DNA from: DASRJG01 sp964647625
Lineage (GTDB): Bacteria; Acidobacteriota; Polarisedimenticolia; Polarisedimenticolales; DASRJG01
Length of the DNA stretch: 64,000 nucleotides
Assembly: GCA_964647625.1 (NCBI GenBank)
Contig: CAZYHZ010000012.1
Coordinates: forward strand, 1 to 64,000
Direction of reading: 5' to 3'
Shown: one piece after another, positions 16,234 to 25,117 of the stretch
Position numbering within the stretch: the stretch's first letter is position 1
Layout: every line of letters starts with the position of its first letter
Notes under the pieces: model-generated
Told to the model about the DNA's origin: nothing
Database searches by the model: none
What the model saw: the letters and a program-made list of their open reading frames with translations, nothing else
Program-made: the position numbers and the translations under genes

Positions 16234-17174
16234 GCCGGGATTCTAGGCGATTCGAGCGGATATCCCGCCGCGCGCCACGCGTCGAGCCCGCCCTCGAGCG
16301 GATGCACTTGCTTCACGCCGTAGCTTCTGAGGATGAGCGCCGCCCGGGCACTCGAGGCTTCGTTCGGTCACGTGCAGAACAGGACGATCTCGCGATCGAG
16401 CGGAAGCTCGTGCCTCCGTGCATCGATCTCGTCGATCGCCATCCGGATCGCTCCGGGGAGCGTCGAGGGGTCGGCGGTCCACTCCCACGCATGCCGCAGG
16501 TCGACGATGACCACGGACTCTCCCGCGTCGATCCTCTCCTTCAGCTCGGAGGGGGTGATTCGAGCGGTGCGCAGCTCGCGGAGCACGGTCCGGCGGCGGA
16601 CGTATTTCCAAGCGACATATCCGGCGACCATGGCCAGAAAGATCAGCGCGGTTCGCCCTCCGGATCCCGCGAGCCAGTCTCCGAAACGCCGGAACGGCTC
16701 TCTGAGAAGCCAGCCGATCCCGAGGAGCACGGTGGCCTGCACGACGACGCCGATCGAATCGAGCGCGAGGAAGCGGGCGATCCCGATGCCCACCGTGCCC
16801 GCGAGCGGCGGCGTCACGGTGTTCAAGCCGGGCACGAACTTCGAGGTGAGGATCAAGATCGGACCGTTCTGCGAGAATCGATCCCGCGTCTCCCGCACGC
16901 ACGAGTCGGGCACGAGCGACATGCGGCACAAGAACGCGAGGATCCGCGCGCCGTAGCGCTTCCCGAGGACGTACCAGATCGAGTCGGCGAGCAGCGACGC
17001 GAGGAGGATGTCCACGACGGCCGCGCCCGGGTTCATGCGCCCGGTCCCGGCCAGGGTCCCGGCCGCGACGATGACCGGGGCCGACGGCACCGGCACGCCG
17101 ATCTGTTCGGCAAACACGAACAGGAACAGGACCCCGGCCCCGTGCCGGGCGAGTACGTCGAGCGGATCGGTCAT
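16230..17174 (-). CDS. DedA-rhodanese fusion, probable selenoprotein (UGA at 16368-16370 read as Sec)
   Basis: Residues ~1-185 are a DedA/VTT membrane domain (FAEQIGVPVPSAPVIVAAG, LTSKFVPGLNTVTPPLAG). Residues ~195-314 are a rhodanese domain (VVIVDLRHAWEWTADPSTLPGAIRM). At the active-site loop the frame reads IVLFCT-UGA-PNEASSARAALILR, where relatives have Cys in CxCPNE. After the UGA the same frame continues for 45 residues with the expected rhodanese ending (VHPLEGGLDAWRAAGYPLE) and stops at 16230 with an ATGA overlap onto the methyltransferase. A hairpin fitting the bacterial SECIS rules follows the UGA. Cys267 and Sec269 would form a CxU redox pair. Product 314 residues; alternative: a nonsense pseudogene. 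Confidence 0.75.
16335..16353 (-). promoter_or_regulatory. Candidate bacterial SECIS hairpin
   Basis: On the coding (minus) strand, GAGTGCC-CGGGC-GGCGCTC forms a 7-bp stem (one G-U pair) with a 5-base loop. The stem begins 14 bases after the UGA and the apical loop 21 bases after it; a G is the second loop base. These match the published bSECIS expectations (loop about 16-37 bases downstream, G among the first two loop bases). Confidence 0.6.
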
Positions 17175-17228
17175 CCGCGGAGTCTACCGCTCCGCTAGAA
17201 TCGCACTTCCGTTTTTCGAGGACGCCGC

Positions 17229-19631
17229 TTGGCCCTGTCTCCCGGAGATCGAATCGGCCCGTACGAGATCGTCGGCACGATCGGCGCCGGCGGGATGGGG
17301 CAGGTGTTCCGCGCGAGGGACACGCGGCTCAACCGCGACGTCGCGATCAAGGGCCTTCCCGCGGCGCTGGCCGCCGACCCGGAGCGCCTCGCACGGTTCA
17401 AGCGCGAGGCGCAGCTTCTGGCCTCGCTCAATCATCCGAACATCGCCGCGATCTACGGGCTCGAGGAGTCGGGCGGCGCTCCGTATCTCGTCCTCGAGCT
17501 GGTGGAGGGACACGATCTCGCGGAGCGGCTCGGCGGCGGCGCGATCCCGGTGGACGAGGCCATCGACATCGCGCGCCAGATCGCCACGGCGCTCGAGGAA
17601 GCGCACGAGAACGGGATCATCCACCGCGATCTCAAGCCGGCCAACGTGAAGGTCACGCCCGCGGGGAAGGTGAAGGTGCTCGACTTCGGGCTGGCGAAGG
17701 CGAGCGCCGGGACGTCCGACGCCGCGGCCTCGGCCGATTCGGGGGACTCCCCGACGATGACGAACGCCGCCACCTCCGCGGGGATGATCCTCGGCACCGC
17801 CGGCTACATGAGCCCCGAGCAGGCGCGCGGAAAGCCTGCCGACCGCCGCGCCGACATCTGGGCGTTCGGCGCGTTTCTCTACGAGATGCTCGCCGGCCGC
17901 CGGCCGTTTTCCGGCGAGTCGGTCGCCGAGCTGCTCGCGTCCGTGCTGCGCGATCCGATCGATTGGTCGAAGCTTCCGCCCGCGACGCCGGATTCAGTCC
18001 GCCGCCTGCTCGCGCGCTGTCTCGATCGCGACCCGAAGACGCGGTTGCAGTCGATCGGCGAGGCGCGCGTCGCGCTGGAAGAGGCGTCGGGTGAAACGAG
18101 AAGCGGCGCGGCGCGCGCGACCACGAATCGTCGCGTGTCCTGGGGGCTCGTATGGGGCGCCCTCGCGGTCGTCGCGGTCCTGGCCTCGGCGTTTCTGTGG
18201 ACTCGCGGCCGAACCGGGTCGTCGACCGCCGCGGCCCCCGCAAGCGCGGGCCGATCCATGGCCGTCTTGCCGTTCGTCAACAGCAGCGGAAGCGCGGATG
18301 ACGACTATCTCGCCGACGGGATGACCGACGAGCTGATCGCCGCGCTCGGCAAGGTGCCCGGGCTGCACGTCGCCGCGCGCAGCTCCGCGTTCGCCTTCAA
18401 GGGGCAGAAGGTCGAGATCCACGACGTCGCCAAGCAGCTCGGCGTCGACTCGATCGTCGAGGGGACCGTAAGGCGTTCGGGCTCGAAGCTGCGCGTCACC
18501 GCCTCGCTGGTCAATGCAGCCGATGGTCTTCAAATGTGGTCCGACACGTTCGAGAGCGAAGGCGGTGATGCGTTCGCGATCCAGGACCAGGTGACGCACG
18601 GCGTCGTCTCGGGCCTGTCGCTTCGGCTCGGAGGCGCGGCGCTGGGCGCCAGCCAGGCGGGACGAACGAAAGACCCCATCGCCCACGACTTGTACTTGCG
18701 CGGCCTCGCGGCGGCGAACGCCGGAAGCGAGGCCGATCTCCGGCGTGCGCTCGCGCTGTACCAGAAAGCGCTCGACCGCGATCCCGACTTCGCGCTCGCA
18801 TACGTCGGCATCTCCTGGGTGTACGCGTTCCTCGCCGACGCGTACATGGCCCCGGTCGACGCCTATCCCAAGGCGAAACAAGCGGCGCTCGAGGCGCTCA
18901 AGCGGGACGATCGCCTCGCCGACGCGCATGCGCTCCTCGGCTACGCGACCTGGGCGTTCGATTGGTTGGACCATGCCACGCCCGACCGTGAGCTTGCGCG
19001 TGCGCTCGAGCTCGATCCGAACTCCGCGAACGCGCTGTTCCTGCGAGGCGGCTACGGATGCTTCTCGAACCGCCTCGATGAGTCGCTGCGGTACCTCGAG
19101 CGCGTGGAGCAGCTCGATCCCCTCTCGCCCTTGGCGCCGATGGCCGTCGAGCTGTGCAACTACATGGGCGGACGCTACGCCGCGGTCATCGAGGCCCATC
19201 GCAAGACCGCCGCGATCGACCCCTCGTTCATCTACATGCAGTCGTGGGCCGCGGCGGCGTACAGGGAGCTGGGGGATTACGCGTCATCGGAGCGCGAATA
19301 CCTGGCGTCGGAGAAGAGCCTCGGCGGCCTGCCGCCGTACGGCCTCGCGCTGACCTACTTCCGCATGGGCCGGCGCGAAGACGGGATCAAGATCATGCGC
19401 GCCCTGGACGAGCAAGTGAACACGCGCTACGTGCCCGCATTCATGCGCGCCGCCGTCCATGCCGCCGCGGGCGACATCGACGGCGCGGTGCCTCTCGTCA
19501 AAGAGGCCGTCAAGAGCAGGGAAGGGCATTTCCTCGGGTCGAGCGTGCTCCCGGAGTTCGCCGCGCTCGCCAACGATCCCCGACTGCGCGACGAGTTCGA
19601 GCTCGCGAACCGTAGCCTGAACCGGCGCTGA
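17229..19631 (+). CDS. Eukaryotic-like Ser/Thr kinase with TolB-like and TPR C-terminal half
   Basis: The start codon is TTG at 17229; the product is 800 residues. The kinase domain (residues ~10-280) has all key motifs: GTIGAGGMGQV glycine loop, VAIKGLP with catalytic Lys, IIHRDLKPAN, VLDFGLAK and GYMSPEQARGKPADRRADIW. One transmembrane helix (residues ~307-330) leads to an extracytoplasmic TolB-N/FlgO-like domain (AVLPFVNSSGSADDDYLADG, SIVEGTVRRSGSKLRVTASL), then TPR-like helices to the end. This architecture is very abundant in Acidobacteriota and some myxobacteria, where it is thought to sense envelope signals and phosphorylate cytoplasmic targets. Confidence 0.92.
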   Translation: MALSPGDRIGPYEIVGTIGAGGMGQVFRARDTRLNRDVAIKGLPAALAADPERLARFKREAQLLASLNHPNIAAIYGLEESGGAPYLVLELVEGHDLAERLGGGAIPVDEAIDIARQIATALEEAHENGIIHRDLKPANVKVTPAGKVKVLDFGLAKASAGTSDAAASADSGDSPTMTNAATSAGMILGTAGYMSPEQARGKPADRRADIWAFGAFLYEMLAGRRPFSGESVAELLASVLRDPIDWSKLPPATPDSVRRLLARCLDRDPKTRLQSIGEARVALEEASGETRSGAARATTNRRVSWGLVWGALAVVAVLASAFLWTRGRTGSSTAAAPASAGRSMAVLPFVNSSGSADDDYLADGMTDELIAALGKVPGLHVAARSSAFAFKGQKVEIHDVAKQLGVDSIVEGTVRRSGSKLRVTASLVNAADGLQMWSDTFESEGGDAFAIQDQVTHGVVSGLSLRLGGAALGASQAGRTKDPIAHDLYLRGLAAANAGSEADLRRALALYQKALDRDPDFALAYVGISWVYAFLADAYMAPVDAYPKAKQAALEALKRDDRLADAHALLGYATWAFDWLDHATPDRELARALELDPNSANALFLRGGYGCFSNRLDESLRYLERVEQLDPLSPLAPMAVELCNYMGGRYAAVIEAHRKTAAIDPSFIYMQSWAAAAYRELGDYASSEREYLASEKSLGGLPPYGLALTYFRMGRREDGIKIMRALDEQVNTRYVPAFMRAAVHAAAGDIDGAVPLVKEAVKSREGHFLGSSVLPEFAALANDPRLRDEFELANRSLNRR

Positions 19632-19677
19632 GTCGTCGGGGCGCCGATTACGCCCGTCAGCGGACAAGAAAATCTCG

Positions 19678-19697
19678 CCGACCGGGGCGGCGGTCGG
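19678..19697 (+). terminator. Possible hairpin after the kinase gene
   Basis: CCGACC-GGGGCGGC-GGTCGG forms a 6-bp stem 46 bases after the kinase stop; the following sequence is AT-rich (TATATCTATT) without a clean T-run. It could be a weak terminator or part of the 5' region of the next gene. Confidence 0.3.
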
Positions 19698-19758
19698 TAT
19701 ATCTATTCAAGCGCGTCTCCCGCTTTTCGCAAGGCCGAGGCGCGTACGGGAGGTCACG

Positions 19759-22350
19759 ATGAGAGCAGGACGACTCGCGCGCGCGAGCGCATTCGTTCTG
19801 TATTTCGCGGCGTGCATTAACGGAGCGCCCCTCGCCGGCGCGCAATCGGTCCGCGAGGATTTCTACGTCACGAACGGGACCGTGAGCGCGACGGCCCTGT
19901 CGGGGAACACACTTTACATTGGCGGGCAGTTCACGAGGGTCGGTCCCGAGACCGGGGGATTCATCCCGATCGATCGCACGAGCGGAGCCCCTCTGACGGC
20001 GGGCATGGCCAAAGTGCTCGGCGCCGTCTACGCCGCCGCGCCGGACGGCAACGGCGGCTGGTTCGTCGGCGGAGTCTTCAGCGCCGTGAATCGCGTCCCC
20101 CGCTCGAACATCGCTCACATCCTGTTCGATGGCACCCTCTCGCCGTGGAACCCCGGCGCCAACAACGCCGTTCGAGCCTTGATCGTCAGCGGCGGCACGG
20201 TGTACGCGGCAGGGGATTTCGGGACGATCGGTGGGCAAACGCGATTCCGGATCGCGGCGCTCGACGCGTCGACCGGTCTCGCGACCGCGTGGAACCCCAG
20301 CGCCAACGGCAGCGTCGCGGCGCTGGCCTTGAGCGGCGGGACGATGTACGTGGGGGGTGGCTTCACGGCGATCGGAGGACAGTCGCGGAACACCATCGCC
20401 GCGCTTGACGTCTCGACCGGGCTCGCGACGTCGTGGAACCCCGGCACCGACGCGAGCGTCCAATCGCTGGCGGTCGGCGGCGGGATCGTCTACGCGGCCG
20501 GGGGATTCGGGACGATCGGCGGGCAGGCGCGGCACTACATCGCAGCGCTCGACGCCTCGACCGGGCTCGTGACCGGATGGAACCCCGCCGCCAACGGCAG
20601 CGTCTCGGTCATCGCCCTCAGCGGCGGGATCGTCTACGCGGCCGGAGGCTTCTTGACGATCGGCGGGCAGGCGCGGCGTTTCATCGCCGCCCTCGACGCC
20701 TCCACCGGGCTTGCGACCCCGTGGAACCCCGACGCCAACTACGTTGTCGACTCACTCGCCGTCAGCGGCGGAACGGTGTACGCCGGCGGAGCGTTCACGG
20801 CGATCGGCGGGCAGACGCGCAACCGGATCGCGGCGCTCGATGCCTCGACCGGGGTTCCGACGTCCTGGAACCCCGACCCCGACGGCAATTGTGTCTTCTC
20901 CCTTTCCGTGAGCGGCGGGGCGGTTTATGCGGGCGGGGATTTCACGACGACCGGCGCGCGGACTCGGAACAACGTCGCCGCGATCGATGTCTCGACCGGG
21001 CTTGCGACCTCGTGGAACCCCGACGCCAACGGCCTTGTCGACACTCTGTCCGTCATCGGCGGGACGGTGTATGCAGGGGGAGATTTCACGACGATCGGCG
21101 GGCAAACGCGGAACCGGATCGCGGCGATCGACGCGTCGACCGGGCTTCCCACTTCCTGGAATCCCAACGCCGGCGATGTCGTCCGCGCCCTCGATGTGAG
21201 CGGCGGGACCGTCTACGCAGCGGGAAGCTTCGAGAGGATCGGCGGGCAGACTCGAAGGGGGATCGCTGCTCTCGACGTTTCGACCGGGCTCGCGACGTCC
21301 TGGGATCCCGAGGCCAGCCACACGGTCTACGCTCTCAAGGTCGACGGCGGGACGGTGTACGTGGGTGGCTACTTCATCACCATCGGGGGCCAGGCGCGGA
21401 ACCGCATCGCGGCGATCGACGCCTCGACCGGGCTCGCCAACGCCTGGGACCCCAACGCCAACAATTTTGTCTACGCGCTCGATGTAAGTGGCGGGACCGT
21501 CTACGCGGGAGGAGCGTTCGCTTCGATCGGCGGGCAGACGCGAAACCGGATCGCGGCAATCGACGCATCGACCGGGCTCGCGACCGCGTGGGACCCCGAC
21601 GCAAACGACATCGTGAACGCTCTGGCGGTGAGCGGCCCGACTGTGTACGCGGGCGGGGTGTTCACGACGATCGGCGGGCAGGCGCGGAACCGGATCGCGG
21701 CGATCGACGCGTCGACCGGGCTCTCGACGCCCTGGGACCCAAACGCCGATGACGTCGTGCGCGCGCTCGCGGTCGATGGCGGAACGGTGTACGCGGGGGG
21801 AGACTTCACCTGGGCGGAAAGTTCGTACCGGCGCTCGTTGGCCGTGATCGACGGTTGCGTGAACGAGCCGGACGGCTCGCCTTGCATCGACGCGAACACC
21901 TGCACGCAGTCGGACGTGTGCCAGTCGGGTGTATGTACCGGCGGGACGTCGGTGGCCGACGGCACGATCTGCGACGACGGCAATTCGACGACCTGCGGCG
22001 ACTCGTGCGAGCAGGGCGCGTGCGCCGGCACGGTGGTGGCGGAGCCTGCCGAGATCGACGACAGCGTGCGACTCGGCAAGACGCCGACCGGCGCCACGTT
22101 GTCGTGGACCGATCAGCCCGGGCCGTACAACGTCTACCGCGGCTCCAACTCCAGCGGATCCGCGTGGGCGTACGACCAACTGTGCTTGGTGACGGGTACG
22201 TCGCAGCAGACGGTGGCGGACGACTCCGTTCCCGGGGTGGGGCAGCTCTTCTATTACGTGATCTCGCGGGTCAACCCGTGTCGCGAGTCGGCGCTGGCGG
22301 AATCGAGCGCTGCGATCCCGATCCCGAACGAGGCGGCCTGCGGTCCATGA
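19759..22350 (+). CDS. Secreted tandem-repeat protein with Cys-rich and Fn3-like C-terminal modules
   Basis: An 863-residue protein with a signal peptide ending near residue 29 (INGAPLAGAQS). Residues ~130-700 are twelve ~48-residue repeats with consensus WNPxANxxVxALAVSGGTVYAGG then FTxIGGQxRNRIAAIDASTGLAT, probably building a beta-propeller or beta-solenoid. A Cys-rich segment follows (CIDANTCTQSDVCQSGVCTG, CDDGNSTTCGDSCEQGACAG), then an Fn3-like end (PGPYNVYRGSNSSG, LFYYVISRVNPC). Cys-rich and terminal modules echo those of the giant protein at 30-36 kb. Probably surface or extracellular; function unknown. No sorting signal such as PEP-CTERM or LPXTG is visible. Confidence 0.85.
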   Translation: MRAGRLARASAFVLYFAACINGAPLAGAQSVREDFYVTNGTVSATALSGNTLYIGGQFTRVGPETGGFIPIDRTSGAPLTAGMAKVLGAVYAAAPDGNGGWFVGGVFSAVNRVPRSNIAHILFDGTLSPWNPGANNAVRALIVSGGTVYAAGDFGTIGGQTRFRIAALDASTGLATAWNPSANGSVAALALSGGTMYVGGGFTAIGGQSRNTIAALDVSTGLATSWNPGTDASVQSLAVGGGIVYAAGGFGTIGGQARHYIAALDASTGLVTGWNPAANGSVSVIALSGGIVYAAGGFLTIGGQARRFIAALDASTGLATPWNPDANYVVDSLAVSGGTVYAGGAFTAIGGQTRNRIAALDASTGVPTSWNPDPDGNCVFSLSVSGGAVYAGGDFTTTGARTRNNVAAIDVSTGLATSWNPDANGLVDTLSVIGGTVYAGGDFTTIGGQTRNRIAAIDASTGLPTSWNPNAGDVVRALDVSGGTVYAAGSFERIGGQTRRGIAALDVSTGLATSWDPEASHTVYALKVDGGTVYVGGYFITIGGQARNRIAAIDASTGLANAWDPNANNFVYALDVSGGTVYAGGAFASIGGQTRNRIAAIDASTGLATAWDPDANDIVNALAVSGPTVYAGGVFTTIGGQARNRIAAIDASTGLSTPWDPNADDVVRALAVDGGTVYAGGDFTWAESSYRRSLAVIDGCVNEPDGSPCIDANTCTQSDVCQSGVCTGGTSVADGTICDDGNSTTCGDSCEQGACAGTVVAEPAEIDDSVRLGKTPTGATLSWTDQPGPYNVYRGSNSSGSAWAYDQLCLVTGTSQQTVADDSVPGVGQLFYYVISRVNPCRESALAESSAAIPIPNEAACGP
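20143..21854 (+). repeat. Twelve in-frame tandem repeats of about 144 bp
   Basis: Coding repeats of ~48 codons with strongly conserved DNA blocks such as ATCGGCGGGCAG and GACGCSTCGACCGGGCT. The later units are most alike (WDP instead of WNP in units 9-12), suggesting recent expansion by unequal recombination. The last unit decays after VYAGGDFTW. Confidence 0.9.
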
Positions 22351-22353
22351 CGG

Positions 22354-23604
22354 TCACCTCGATCGGCCCGACGCACATTCTCGCGCGCGAGCCAAGAGCA
22401 GCTCGCGCTCGCATCCGTTCTCGGTGAGCGCCGCCGCACGCTCGAACTCCGCGCACGCTTCGCCGGCTCGTCCGAGCTTCGTCAGCAGATCGCCGCGGAC
22501 GCTCGGGAGCAGGTGGTACGACGCGAGCGAAGGCTCGTCGGACAGCTCATCGACGATCTCGAGCGCCTCGGCCGGGCCGAACGCCATCGACACCGCGACC
22601 GCACGGTTCAACGCGACGACCGGCGAGCGGGTGATCTCGACCAGCGCGTCGTAGAGGGCAACGATTCGTCTCCAGTCGGTCGCATCGCCCGTGCCGGCCC
22701 GGGCGTGGCATGCGGCAATCGCCGCCTGGAGCGCGTACGGGCCGAGAGGGCGGCCCAGCCGTTCGGCGCGTGCCAGGGCCGCCAGCCCGCGCTGGATCAG
22801 AAGCCGATCCCAGCGCGATCGGTCCTGGTCGAGGAGGAGGATCGGCTCGCCCGCGGGACCGGTGCGCGCTCGGCTGCGCGACGCGTGCAGCTCCATGAGC
22901 GCGACGAGACCGTGGACCTCGGCGTGCGACGGAACCAGCGCGGCGAGGACGCGCCCCAATCGCAGCGCGTCGTCGCACAGCTCGGTCCTCATCCAATCGT
23001 CGCCGCGCGTCGCGGCGTAGCCTTCGTTGAAGATAAGATAGATGACTTCGAGGATCGAGGGCAGGCGAGCCGACAGGTCGTCGCCGCGCGGAACGTCGAA
23101 CGGCACCTTCGCCTCCGCGAGCGTCCGCTTCGCCCGCACGACGCGCTGCGCGATCGTCGGCTCGGGGACGAGAAACGCCCGCGCGATCTCGTCGGTCGTG
23201 AGCCCGCCCAGCAGCCGCAGCGTCAGTGCCGTGCGCGCCTCGGCCGACAGCACGGGATGGCACGCGATCAGAATCAGGCGCAGCACGTCGTCGCCGACGT
23301 CGTCATCGAGCGACGCGGCGTCGACCGGAGCGGCCCAGCTCGCCGTGTCCGCTCCGATCGCGTCGTGCTTTCGCTCGAGCCTCTGTCGCCGCCGCAGCTG
23401 GTCGAGCGCCCGGTTCTTCGCGGTGGCCATCAGCCACGCGCCCGGATTGTCGGGGATGCCGCTTCCCGGCCACGACTCGAGCGCCGCGAGAAGCGCCTCT
23501 TGCGCCAGGTCCTCCGCGAGATCGACGTCGCGAACGAGACGCACCAGGCCGCCGATGAGCCGCGCGGATTCGATCCGCCAGACGGCTTCGACCGCCCGGT
23601 GCAT
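22354..23604 (-). CDS. ECF sigma factor of the long, DUF6596/TPR-tailed type (ECF42-like)
   Basis: The start is taken at the ATG at 23604, 14 bases after the VOC gene stop; the product is 416 residues. The N-terminal ~170 residues have sigma region 2 (ESARLIGGLVRLVRDVDLAE, NPGAWLMATAKNRALDQLRR) and region 4 (TLRLLGGLTTDEIARAFLVP, TIAQRVVRAKRTL). The long C-terminal extension (EVIYLIFNEGYAATRGDDWM, VVALNRAVAVSMAFGPAEAL) is the TPR/SnoaL-like tail typical of ECF42 factors, which act without an anti-sigma factor and are nearly always linked to YCII/DGPF and VOC genes, as here. Confidence 0.9.
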   Translation of the reverse strand: MHRAVEAVWRIESARLIGGLVRLVRDVDLAEDLAQEALLAALESWPGSGIPDNPGAWLMATAKNRALDQLRRRQRLERKHDAIGADTASWAAPVDAASLDDDVGDDVLRLILIACHPVLSAEARTALTLRLLGGLTTDEIARAFLVPEPTIAQRVVRAKRTLAEAKVPFDVPRGDDLSARLPSILEVIYLIFNEGYAATRGDDWMRTELCDDALRLGRVLAALVPSHAEVHGLVALMELHASRSRARTGPAGEPILLLDQDRSRWDRLLIQRGLAALARAERLGRPLGPYALQAAIAACHARAGTGDATDWRRIVALYDALVEITRSPVVALNRAVAVSMAFGPAEALEIVDELSDEPSLASYHLLPSVRGDLLTKLGRAGEACAEFERAAALTENGCERELLLARARECASGRSR

Positions 23605-23618
23605 GCCGGTGACGCCGC

Positions 23619-24110
23619 TCAGGACCGGTACGCTTTCTCGAGCGCCGCGATGTCGAGCTTGATCATCCGCATCATCGCGTCGCTCACGCGTTTCGAGCGG
23701 ACCGGGTCTCTGTCGGCCATCATGTCGATCATTCGCGACGGAATGATCTGCCAGCGCAGTCCGAACCGGTCCATCAGCCAGCCGCACGCCTGCGGCTGCC
23801 CGCCGCCCGCGAGCAGCGCGTTCCAGTACGTGTCCAGCTCGCCCTGATCGTCGCAGATCACCATCATCGAGATCGCGTCGTTGAAGTCGTGGTGCGGACC
23901 GGCGCTCATCGCCTGGAACTTCTGCCCGAAGAGCATGAAGTCCACGACCTTCACCGATCCCGGCGGGCCCGACGGCGACTCGCTCATCATCGACGTCACG
24001 CGCTCGACACGGGAGTCCGGGAAGATCGACGCGTAGAACCTCGCTGCTTCTTCCGCCTCTTTCGCGTACCAAAAGAACGGAACGATCTTCTGCGTCACCT
24101 TGGACACCAT
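23619..24110 (-). CDS. PhnB-like VOC family protein
   Basis: A 163-residue protein starting at the ATG at 24110 behind AAAGGAGGCG. It has the PhnB/3-demethylubiquinone-methyltransferase-like fold signature: VPFFWYAKEAEEAARFYASI at the start, VDFMLFGQKFQAMSAGPHHD, and CGWLMDRFGLRWQIIPSRM near the end, with His and Asp/Glu in metal-site positions. It lies between the YCII and sigma-factor genes, a standard ECF cassette; it may act on a small molecule connected with the sigma factor's stress signal. Confidence 0.88.
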   Translation of the reverse strand: MVSKVTQKIVPFFWYAKEAEEAARFYASIFPDSRVERVTSMMSESPSGPPGSVKVVDFMLFGQKFQAMSAGPHHDFNDAISMMVICDDQGELDTYWNALLAGGGQPQACGWLMDRFGLRWQIIPSRMIDMMADRDPVRSKRVSDAMMRMIKLDIAALEKAYRS

Positions 24111-24121
24111 CGCCTCCTTTC

Positions 24122-24556
24122 TCAGCCCTTGTGGCGTCGCTCGATCTCGGCGCGCTGCCGCGCCTCCAGAGCCTGCAGCTCCGGGGTGTAGGCCTCGCCG
24201 AAGTCGGCCGGCTCGAAGACCGGCCGGATCTCGATCTCCGATTCTTCTCCGGGCATCGGATCGGGGCAGCGCCGTAGCCACTCGAGCGCCTCGTCCATCG
24301 ACCGCACCTGCCAGAGCCAGTAGCCCGCGACCAGCTCCTTGGTCTCCGCGAACGGCCCGTCGATGACGGTCTTCTTGCCGTTCGAAAAGCGCACGCGCTT
24401 GCCCCGGCTGCTCGGATGCAACCCTTCGCCGGCCAGCATGATCCCCGCCTTGACCAGCTCGTCGTTGAATTTCGTCATGTCCGTCAGGAGCTTCTCGCTC
24501 GGCATCAACCCGGCCTCGGAGTTCTTCGTCGCCTTCACCATCACCATGACTCGCAT
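24122..24556 (-). CDS. YCII-related (DGPF domain) protein
   Basis: A 144-residue protein starting at the ATG at 24556 behind GAAGGGAGA. It shows the DGPF motif of the YCII family (TVIDGPFAETKELVAGYWLW) and MRVMVMVKATKNSEAG at the N-terminus. YCII proteins are small dimeric ferredoxin-like folds with uncertain enzymatic roles. First gene of the YCII-VOC-ECF sigma operon. The 247 bases upstream (24557-24803) must contain the operon promoter; no convincing element was found, and no coding frame there looks real. Confidence 0.9.
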   Translation of the reverse strand: MRVMVMVKATKNSEAGLMPSEKLLTDMTKFNDELVKAGIMLAGEGLHPSSRGKRVRFSNGKKTVIDGPFAETKELVAGYWLWQVRSMDEALEWLRRCPDPMPGEESEIEIRPVFEPADFGEAYTPELQALEARQRAEIERRHKG

Positions 24557-24803
24557 CGTCGTCTCCCTTCCGGAAGGTCGGTCGGGGCCAAAATCGGCTC
24601 GAATCGCCTTCCTTCCGTGATGGCGACGAACGAGCCGGCCCCGGATCGACACGTGCCCGAAAATTTTCTCCTGGAGGAACGGGAGCGGCAAGGGCCAGAT
24701 CGAGTTGGGGCTGCCGGGCCTGGGTTGGACGGCCTCGAGCCGCTTCTCGAGCGCGGGTTCCGTAAACTCGCCGCTCGTCTTGGTAAACGAGAAGCCTGCA
24801 GCG

Positions 24804-25106
24804 CTACTTCGCGGCCGGAAGCGACAGGATGTAGGCGGCAACCGCCGAAGCGTCCGCGGCGGAGAGCTTGACCGGCTTCATCTTGCCGATGCCGTGGTGC
24901 ACGACCTTTTCGATCGATGCCGCCGTCGCGGTCTTCTTGAACTCGGGGTCCTTGAAGTTCTTCGAGCCGGCACCGCTCTTCTTCGCGACCCCGTCGCTGC
25001 CGTGGCAGGCGCCGCATTTCTTTTGATACAGCGCTTTTCCGTCGGGCGAGGCGGATACGGAGCCGGCCAGGAGGAGGACGGCGGCAATCGCGGCGATGGT
25101 TTTCAT
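24804..25106 (-). CDS. Periplasmic monoheme c-type cytochrome
   Basis: A 100-residue protein with a signal peptide (TIAAIAAVLLLAGSVSAS) and one CxxCH heme site (CGACHGSDG). A distal Met in GIGKMKPVKLS gives the usual His/Met ligation of small soluble cytochromes c, ending with AAYILSLPAAK. It starts 11 bases after the MtrB-like stop and is third gene of the decaheme operon, where it probably shuttles electrons between the decaheme protein and periplasmic partners. Confidence 0.9.
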   Translation of the reverse strand: MKTIAAIAAVLLLAGSVSASPDGKALYQKKCGACHGSDGVAKKSGAGSKNFKDPEFKKTATAASIEKVVHHGIGKMKPVKLSAADASAVAAYILSLPAAK

Positions 25107-25117
25107 CGGAAACTCCT

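Noticed and set aside
20143..21854. Regular repeats resembling a CRISPR array
   Set aside because: Repeats are ~144 bp, continuous and in frame; no unique spacers.
23607..24072. N-terminal extension of the sigma factor
   Set aside because: It lies over the VOC gene in another frame; sigma region 2 begins right after the ATG at 23604.
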